A model generated the notes under the pieces. It worked only from the letters and a program-made list of their open reading frames with translations, had not been told where the DNA came from and did no database searches. Below, piece by piece: positions 4,963-8,802 of a stretch of DNA of 8,802 nt. Each line of letters starts with the position of its first letter. The first letter of the stretch is position 1. This DNA comes from Conexivisphaera sp046536535 (GTDB lineage Archaea; Thermoproteota; Nitrososphaeria; Conexivisphaerales; Conexivisphaeraceae), in assembly GCA_046536535.1 (NCBI GenBank), contig JAWDMO010000055.1:1-8802 (forward strand), written 5' to 3'. The position numbers and the translations under genes were made by a program.

Positions 4963-5310
4963 ATGGCCAAGATATTCGTGATATGCACGAGCGGGAGGGA
5001 TGATATAAACAACACAAATATGGCCATCTCATTTGCGCTGGGCGCGAGGAGGAACGCCGGCGCAGACGTTTCATTCATGTTCCTGGGCAGGGGCGTTGAA
5101 AATCTCCTGAAGGACGCGGCCACGGCTCAGCAGATGGAGGGGTTGATCAGGGGCATGAAGGACGCGGGCATAGACGTTTCATACTGCGGTGTTTCGCTCA
5201 AAAACCTGGGCTTCAACGACGGGATGGTCATGCCGATCGCGGACGAGGTCATGGGCGGCGTGCAGTCCGCGAGGAAGATCGATGACGGCTATCAGGTTAT
5301 CGCGTTCTGA
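4963..5310 (+). CDS. DsrE/DsrF-like (sulfurtransferase-fold) protein
   Basis: The product is a 115-residue single-domain protein of the DsrE/TusD/YchN fold. It opens with strand AKIFVICTSGRDD (2-14) and continues with helix NTNMAISFALGARRNAG (18-33), strand ADVSFMFLGRGVENLL (34-49), then DAGIDVSYCGVSLKNLGF (67-84) with Cys75 where DsrE-like proteins place the acceptor cysteine, and ends in a short strand YQVIAF. Known members relay persulfide sulfur in oligomers; others are peroxiredoxin-like or of unknown role. With Cys75 (and Cys8) present, persulfide chemistry is possible but unproven. No tusA, dsr or sox gene is seen nearby. ATG 4963 is preferred over TTG 4939 because of the TATA spacing and the Met-Ala-Lys-Ile opening. 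Confidence 0.85.
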   Translation: MAKIFVICTSGRDDINNTNMAISFALGARRNAGADVSFMFLGRGVENLLKDAATAQQMEGLIRGMKDAGIDVSYCGVSLKNLGFNDGMVMPIADEVMGGVQSARKIDDGYQVIAF

Positions 5311-5329
5311 CGTAGGCGCGCAGTTACGG

Positions 5330-5335
5330 TAAAAA
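5330..5335 (+). promoter_or_regulatory. Weak TATA-like element of the aminotransferase gene
   Basis: TAAAAA is centred 26-27 nt before ATG 5359 in the 48-nt gap after the DsrE-like gene. The spacing fits a leaderless promoter but the match is poor; read-through from the preceding gene is also possible. Confidence 0.35.
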
Positions 5336-5358
5336 GGGAGCGGTTCCATCCACCGACG

Positions 5359-6552
5359 ATGTTCCTCAGAGGATTGCCGAAGTCCCCGACGCTCGAGATG
5401 ATGTACAGGACGATAGAGATGAAGTCGAGGGGTCTCGAGGTGTACTCGCTCGCCCCGGGCGAGCCCTACTTTCCCACGCCCGCCGAGATCGTGGAGGCCG
5501 CGCACCGCGCTATGGTGGAGGGCCAGACCCACTACGTGGAGGCGCTCGGGACCAGGGCTGTGAGGAACGCCATAGCTGGAAAGGTCAGGAGGCTGAACGG
5601 CATACATGCGGAACCCGGTGATGTCGCGTTCATGCCCAACAAGTATGCGCTGGCGGCGGCGCTCCAGGCGGTGGTCAACAGGGGAGGGGAGGTCCTCGTC
5701 CCGGATCCCGGGTATTTCTACTCCGAGGCTGTGACCCTCGCCGGCGGAAGGCCCATCAGATACAGGCTCTCCGACGATTTCTCGCTGGACATCGATGAGA
5801 TCAGGAGGAGGACCGGCGATAGGACCCGGGCTATCGTGGTCAACACGCCGTCCAACCCCACGGCCAGGGTATTCGAAAGGAGCGCCCTGGAGGAGCTCTA
5901 CGAATTCGCGCACGACAGGGGCATCCGCGTGCTGAGCGACGAGGCATATGAGGACGTGATATTCGAGGGCACGCACTTCTCGGTGGGATCCCTGGAGGAC
6001 TCCCCGGACACGGTGATATCGATCTTCAGCCTATCCAAGAGCTTCTCAATGACAGGGTGGCGGGCCGGATATGTGGTGGCGGGCCGCGGGATACTCTCGC
6101 TTATCAACAAATACGTTGAACATACCATGAGCTGCTTCCCTCCGTTCATACAGGCGGCGGCCGCTTACGCGCTGGACAATCAGGAGAGGCTCGTCGCGCC
6201 GATGAAGGACGAGTGCGCCAGGAGGAGGAAGATCGTCGTGGAAGCCCTGGAGGGCATCGATGGACTCGACGTCAATCGCATAGAGGGCACGTTCTACGCG
6301 TTCCCGAGATATGGCCTCCAGGTCGGCTCCGTGAAGCTCGCCGAGATGCTGCTGAGGGAGCAGCGCGTCGCGGTCGTCCCGGGCATCGGGTTCGGCCCAT
6401 CCGGGGAGGGTCGGTTCAGGATATCGTTCTGCCAGCGCGAGGAGGAGCTGCTCAGGGGGCTGGAGGGGCTCCGCGCGTTCTTTCGCCGATCGAACAGCGG
6501 AAGTTCAAGCCGAGGGCGTGGTCGGGAATCCATGGATTCGGATAATATATAG
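5359..6552 (+). CDS. PLP-dependent class I aminotransferase (aspartate-aminotransferase-like)
   Basis: The product is a 397-residue fold-type I enzyme of about normal length, cytosolic, moving amino groups between amino acids and 2-oxoacids. Catalytic landmarks are all present: substrate loop PGEPYFPTP (33-41), VPDPGYFYSEA (114-124), NTPSNPT with Asn166, SDEAY with Asp194 and Tyr197, Schiff-base Lys227 in FSLSKSFSMTGWRAGY (with phosphate-binding Arg235), and FRISF with Arg354 for the substrate carboxylate. The usual small-residue phosphate loop after the second domain strand reads MPNKYALAA (92-100), a variant I believe occurs in archaeal homologues. The exact amino acid used cannot be told. 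The last ~20 residues (SNSGSSSRGRG..., from 378) form a low-complexity tail outside the fold, encoded partly by a 14-bp palindrome. It converges on the oxidoreductase operon. Confidence 0.92.
   Translation: MFLRGLPKSPTLEMMYRTIEMKSRGLEVYSLAPGEPYFPTPAEIVEAAHRAMVEGQTHYVEALGTRAVRNAIAGKVRRLNGIHAEPGDVAFMPNKYALAAALQAVVNRGGEVLVPDPGYFYSEAVTLAGGRPIRYRLSDDFSLDIDEIRRRTGDRTRAIVVNTPSNPTARVFERSALEELYEFAHDRGIRVLSDEAYEDVIFEGTHFSVGSLEDSPDTVISIFSLSKSFSMTGWRAGYVVAGRGILSLINKYVEHTMSCFPPFIQAAAAYALDNQERLVAPMKDECARRRKIVVEALEGIDGLDVNRIEGTFYAFPRYGLQVGSVKLAEMLLREQRVAVVPGIGFGPSGEGRFRISFCQREEELLRGLEGLRAFFRRSNSGSSSRGRGRESMDSDNI
6526..6539. repeat. Perfect 14-bp palindrome at the aminotransferase 3' end
   Basis: GAATCCATGGATTC is its own reverse complement. 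Its core TCCATGGAT recurs at 6593-6601 in the downstream spacer. It lies inside the coding tail of the aminotransferase, close to the convergent gene end. Confidence 0.6.
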
Positions 6553-6559
6553 ATGGACG

Positions 6560-6590
6560 GTCGAAGGGGCATTCGACGCAGTGTCGACAC
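6560..6590. repeat. Overlapping inverted repeats in the convergent spacer
   Basis: GTCGAA (6560-6565) and TTCGAC (6572-6577) form a perfect hairpin with a 6-nt loop. TCGAC (6573-6577) can instead pair with GTCGA (6583-6587), and GTGTCGACAC (6581-6590) is a 10-bp palindrome. The alternative pairings exclude each other. They may act as a bidirectional 3' end for the converging genes or as a protein-binding site; no T-tract follows. Confidence 0.4.
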
Positions 6591-6642
6591 ATTCCATGGA
6601 TGCGCATACCTAGATGAATCGATTGTATACCGAGCGTCGACC

Positions 6643-7218
6643 CTACAGCGGCCCCTTGAGCGAGCCGTATCCGCGCCGCGCGGCCTCCACGTTCAGCTCC
6701 ACGATCTCTGGAGGTCTGCCCGCCAGCGCCACCCTCACGGGGCCCTCCACATAGGCATCGCCGCCCAGCGCCGCCAGGAATACGCCAAAGAGGGCGGCGC
6801 TGGTGAGCACCCTGGGCTCTCTGAGCTTTCCCGCGCCCAGTTCCTCGGCTATCCGGGTGCCCTCCGCCGAAAACGCGCGGACGCGCCCGTTGTGCGCGGC
6901 CTCCACCAGCGGTTCGTTGTAGATGATGAAGCCGCCTTCAGTCAACCTTTCGAGGGATTCGAGCGCCGGCGAGTCCACAGCTATCAGCGCGTCGAACGAT
7001 GTCGGGATCGGGTTATCGACCGATCCCGCGGCCCCGACGACCATGACCTCGACCTTGCCGCCCCTCGTCTGGGGGCCGTAGACCGGGACCACCGATGCGC
7101 GCTTTCCCCCGGCCATCATGTAGTATGCTATGAAGTTGCCGAGCTCTATGACGCCCAGGCCCCCCCTGCCGGAGGCCAGCACCCTAAACTTTCCCCCTTC
7201 CCTCGAGGCCATAGACAT
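6643..7218 (-). CDS. korC: 2-oxoacid:ferredoxin oxidoreductase, gamma subunit
   Basis: The product has 191 residues, the usual gamma size. The opening strand and Gly-rich loop read FRVLASGRGGLGVIELGNF (11-29), where most relatives have G-x-GGQG; here the Gln is Leu22. The diagnostic YGPQTRGGKVEVMVV (47-61) corresponds to YGPEMRGG in the family. The C-terminal helix region ALFGVFLAALGG (142-153) fits the gamma fold. It joins alpha and beta to make the CoA-acylating 2-oxoacid oxidoreductase that reduces ferredoxin. ATG 7218 starts 35 nt inside the end of the beta gene; a second in-frame ATG at 7212 is equally possible. It is the last gene of the operon, and no separate ferredoxin-type delta subunit follows before the convergent aminotransferase. 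The substrate cannot be set from this subunit. Confidence 0.88.
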   Translation of the reverse strand: MSMASREGGKFRVLASGRGGLGVIELGNFIAYYMMAGGKRASVVPVYGPQTRGGKVEVMVVGAAGSVDNPIPTSFDALIAVDSPALESLERLTEGGFIIYNEPLVEAAHNGRVRAFSAEGTRIAEELGAGKLREPRVLTSAALFGVFLAALGGDAYVEGPVRVALAGRPPEIVELNVEAARRGYGSLKGPL

Positions 7219-7990
7219 CCCTGCACAGCCCAGGCGGGAAATACTTTGCCCCGACCTCGTGGACGAACGCCTTGGATTCGTCGACGCCCATCCTCCAGTT
7301 CACGTTGCATGTGCCGACGAACTCGACGAACGAAAATCCGCCCTTGAGCTGTGCCCTGAACGCGTTCAGCACTATCCTGTAAGCCTCCAGCGCCTCCCTG
7401 GTGGAGTAGAATATCTTGCCCTTGACGCGGAGCGGCCTGGGCGCCAGGATTGCCCTCCTGATGTACGCGGGGCCATCGACCGCCGATAGGAGCCGGCAAG
7501 CGTCGATGGGGCTTCCGGAGAGCTTTACGTCCCTCCCCCTCGGCGTGGTAGTTGTCCTCATGCCCGGGATGGTCGTGGGGGCCATCTGTCCCCCCGTCAT
7601 GCCGAACGTCATATTGTTGTACATGAAGACGGTCATGGGGATCCCCCTGTCCGCCGCGTAGAGGAGCTCCTGCAGCCCTATGGACAGCGCGTCGCCGTCG
7701 CCCTGGACGGCGAAGACGACCGCGTCCGGCTCCACGAGCTTGATCCCGGCCATGACCGCCGGTGCCCTGCCGTGCGGCGCCTGGACGAAGTCCGAGTCGA
7801 ACAGTAGGTACCCCAGGGATGAGCAGCCCACAGTGCCCACCGTGACGGCCCTGTCCGCCACCCCCAGCTCCTCCAGCGCCCTGGCTATCAGCTTCAGGAG
7901 CAGGCCCTGTTCACATCCCGGGCAGAAAGTGCTCGCCTTCCCATCGTAGAGCAGACCGATCCTCGTGGCCTGTCTGACCTCTGCGCCCAT
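7184..7990 (-). CDS. korB: 2-oxoacid:ferredoxin oxidoreductase, beta subunit (TPP-binding)
   Basis: The product is a 268-residue thiamine-diphosphate subunit that decarboxylates the 2-oxoacid and holds one 4Fe-4S cluster. Cluster ligands are visible as CPGC (Cys23, Cys26), Cys56 in VGTVGCSS and probably Cys228 in FVGTCNVNW. The TPP/Mg motif runs from GDGD (97-100) to NN (125-126), followed by FGMTGGQMAPTT (129-140) and the conserved HGRAPAVMAGIK (73-84). The protein resembles KorB and the closely related VorA. Family members act on 2-oxoglutarate, branched-chain 2-oxoacids or others, and the sequence alone does not decide. The start ATG lies 3 nt after the alpha stop and the end overlaps gamma by 35 nt, showing tight coupling. 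Confidence 0.93.
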   Translation of the reverse strand: MGAEVRQATRIGLLYDGKASTFCPGCEQGLLLKLIARALEELGVADRAVTVGTVGCSSLGYLLFDSDFVQAPHGRAPAVMAGIKLVEPDAVVFAVQGDGDALSIGLQELLYAADRGIPMTVFMYNNMTFGMTGGQMAPTTIPGMRTTTTPRGRDVKLSGSPIDACRLLSAVDGPAYIRRAILAPRPLRVKGKIFYSTREALEAYRIVLNAFRAQLKGGFSFVEFVGTCNVNWRMGVDESKAFVHEVGAKYFPPGLCRDVYGLEGRGKV

Positions 7991-7993
7991 CTA

Positions 7994-8802
7994 TCAGGAC
8001 ACCTCCGACCGCGTGATGATGCCGCCCATCATGGGAATCGACTCGACGCCCTCGTCGGGACCCAGGACCTCCCGGACGTCGCGATACATCTGCCCCTCGT
8101 TCATCTCCATCACCACGAACCTGATCCCCTTCCCGCGGAGCCCGGCCAGGGCGCCCGACGGGAACGGCGCCAGAGTTATGGGCCTGAAGAGCCCCGCCGC
8201 GGTGCCCCTCCCGCGGAGCTCCCGCACGGCCTCCGCCGCGACGCGCGCCGATATCCCGAACGCGACGTATATGACCTCGGCGTCATCGCACATGCGACAC
8301 TCGTACGATGCCTCGCGCTCCGAGATCCTCCTCCACTTGCGCTCGAGCCCCTCCTTGAATGCCTTGAGCTCCCGGGAATCCAGGAATCCGGTCGTGAGGG
8401 CGTTCCTCGTCCCCCTGTCGCGCTTCCCCCTCACGGCCCAGGGCGGGACCCCATCCTGGACGGGGCGCAGCTCGGGCGCATCCACGGTCTCCCTCATGTG
8501 CACGACTATCGCGTCCGTCAGGATGACCACCGGTATCCGGTACTCGAACGCCAGGCGGAATCCCCTGTTGACGAGCTCCATGGCCTCTCCGACGCTCTCC
8601 GGCGCTAGCACTATCGCCCTGGATCCCCCGTGCCCCAGGGACCTAGTGACGAACAGGTAATCGCTCTGCTCCGGCTCGGTGGTTCCCAGGCCGGGCCCTC
8701 CCCTGTTCACGTCGACTATGAGGAAGGGTATCTCAGCCACGTACGCGTGGGAGATTCCTTCGGCCATCAGGCTCAGCCCGGGACCCGAGGTGGCGGTCAT
8801 CG
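7994..8802 (-). CDS. korA: 2-oxoacid:ferredoxin oxidoreductase, alpha subunit (partial, N-terminus outside window)
   Basis: About 269 C-terminal residues are present of a protein usually near 350-390; the frame is open to the right edge, so the internal Met at 8800 is not the start. It begins in MTATSGPGLSLMAEG, the conserved segment of the pyrimidine-binding domain. NRGGPGLGTTEPEQSDYL follows, then AIVVHMRE (98-105 from that Met), a KorA/VorB-type signature. The C-terminal transketolase-like domain reads DAEVIYVAFGISAR, GLFRPITLAPFP and MEMNEGQMYRDV. The linker and the GLxRPITLxPFP block resemble VorB-type as much as KorA-type alphas, so the substrate stays open. A Cys pair (CRMC, about 168-171) sits where most relatives I know have no cysteines. 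Stop TGA ends 3 nt before the beta start. The operon promoter is outside the window. Confidence 0.92.
   Translation of the reverse strand, partial: MTATSGPGLSLMAEGISHAYVAEIPFLIVDVNRGGPGLGTTEPEQSDYLFVTRSLGHGGSRAIVLAPESVGEAMELVNRGFRLAFEYRIPVVILTDAIVVHMRETVDAPELRPVQDGVPPWAVRGKRDRGTRNALTTGFLDSRELKAFKEGLERKWRRISEREASYECRMCDDAEVIYVAFGISARVAAEAVRELRGRGTAAGLFRPITLAPFPSGALAGLRGKGIRFVVMEMNEGQMYRDVREVLGPDEGVESIPMMGGIITRSEVS

Noticed and set aside
6553..7347. Plus-strand open frame of 264 codons starting just after the aminotransferase, preceded by TAATATAT.
   Set aside because: It is antisense to the gamma and beta subunit genes and has low-complexity His/Arg composition and no family resemblance. The AT-rich stretch is more simply the end of the aminotransferase gene.

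Overview
The window looks like chromosomal DNA from a GC-rich, probably thermophilic archaeon, most likely TACK/Thermoproteota-like, though no marker gene fixes the lineage. The case rests on several genes with an archaeal TATA box 24-29 nt upstream of the start codon and almost no leader, heavy use of AGG/AGA and ATA codons, an archaeal-style Tat operon, a ferredoxin-dependent 2-oxoacid oxidoreductase and a USP-domain protein. Most genes exceed 60% GC by eye. The first ~300 bases are clearly poorer in GC (about 40% in the lines I counted).

Region 1 (1-481) holds remains of a molybdenum-enzyme respiratory module. There is a C-terminal piece of what is probably an NrfD/PsrC-type membrane anchor, then a broken, internally deleted and frameshifted piece of a DmsB/PsrB-type four-cluster iron-sulfur subunit. 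Region 2 (506-2083) is a compact Tat operon: tatA, a second divergent TatA/B-like gene, and tatC. Catalytic subunits of such molybdoenzymes are classic Tat cargo, so the adjacency may be meaningful.

Region 3 (2084-2500) has no intact gene. It holds a TATA-preceded stem-and-U-tract segment that could be a small RNA, and the eroded 3' end of an IS200/IS605-type tnpB with its right-end hairpin. That right end encodes the last 18-19 residues of the convergent Nramp-like gene (2441-3643, minus).

Region 4 (3667-6552) holds single-gene units, each with its own plausible leaderless promoter. Leftward is the Nramp-like transporter with an altered metal site. Rightward are a universal stress protein, a DUF998 membrane protein, a DsrE-family sulfur-relay-like protein and a class I PLP aminotransferase.

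Region 5 (6553-8802) opens with a short convergent spacer dense in dyad symmetries. It continues with a minus-strand operon for a 2-oxoacid:ferredoxin oxidoreductase in the order alpha, beta, gamma (korA-korB-korC or a vor-type equivalent); alpha runs off the right edge. The aminotransferase makes 2-oxoacids and this enzyme oxidises them to acyl-CoA with ferredoxin reduction, a reasonable but unproven link.

I see no complete new defence or mobile system. The most interesting items are the molybdoenzyme remnant beside tat, the transposon-derived C-terminus and substituted metal site of the Nramp-like protein, the candidate small RNA at 2152-2211 and the symmetric spacer at 6526-6630.
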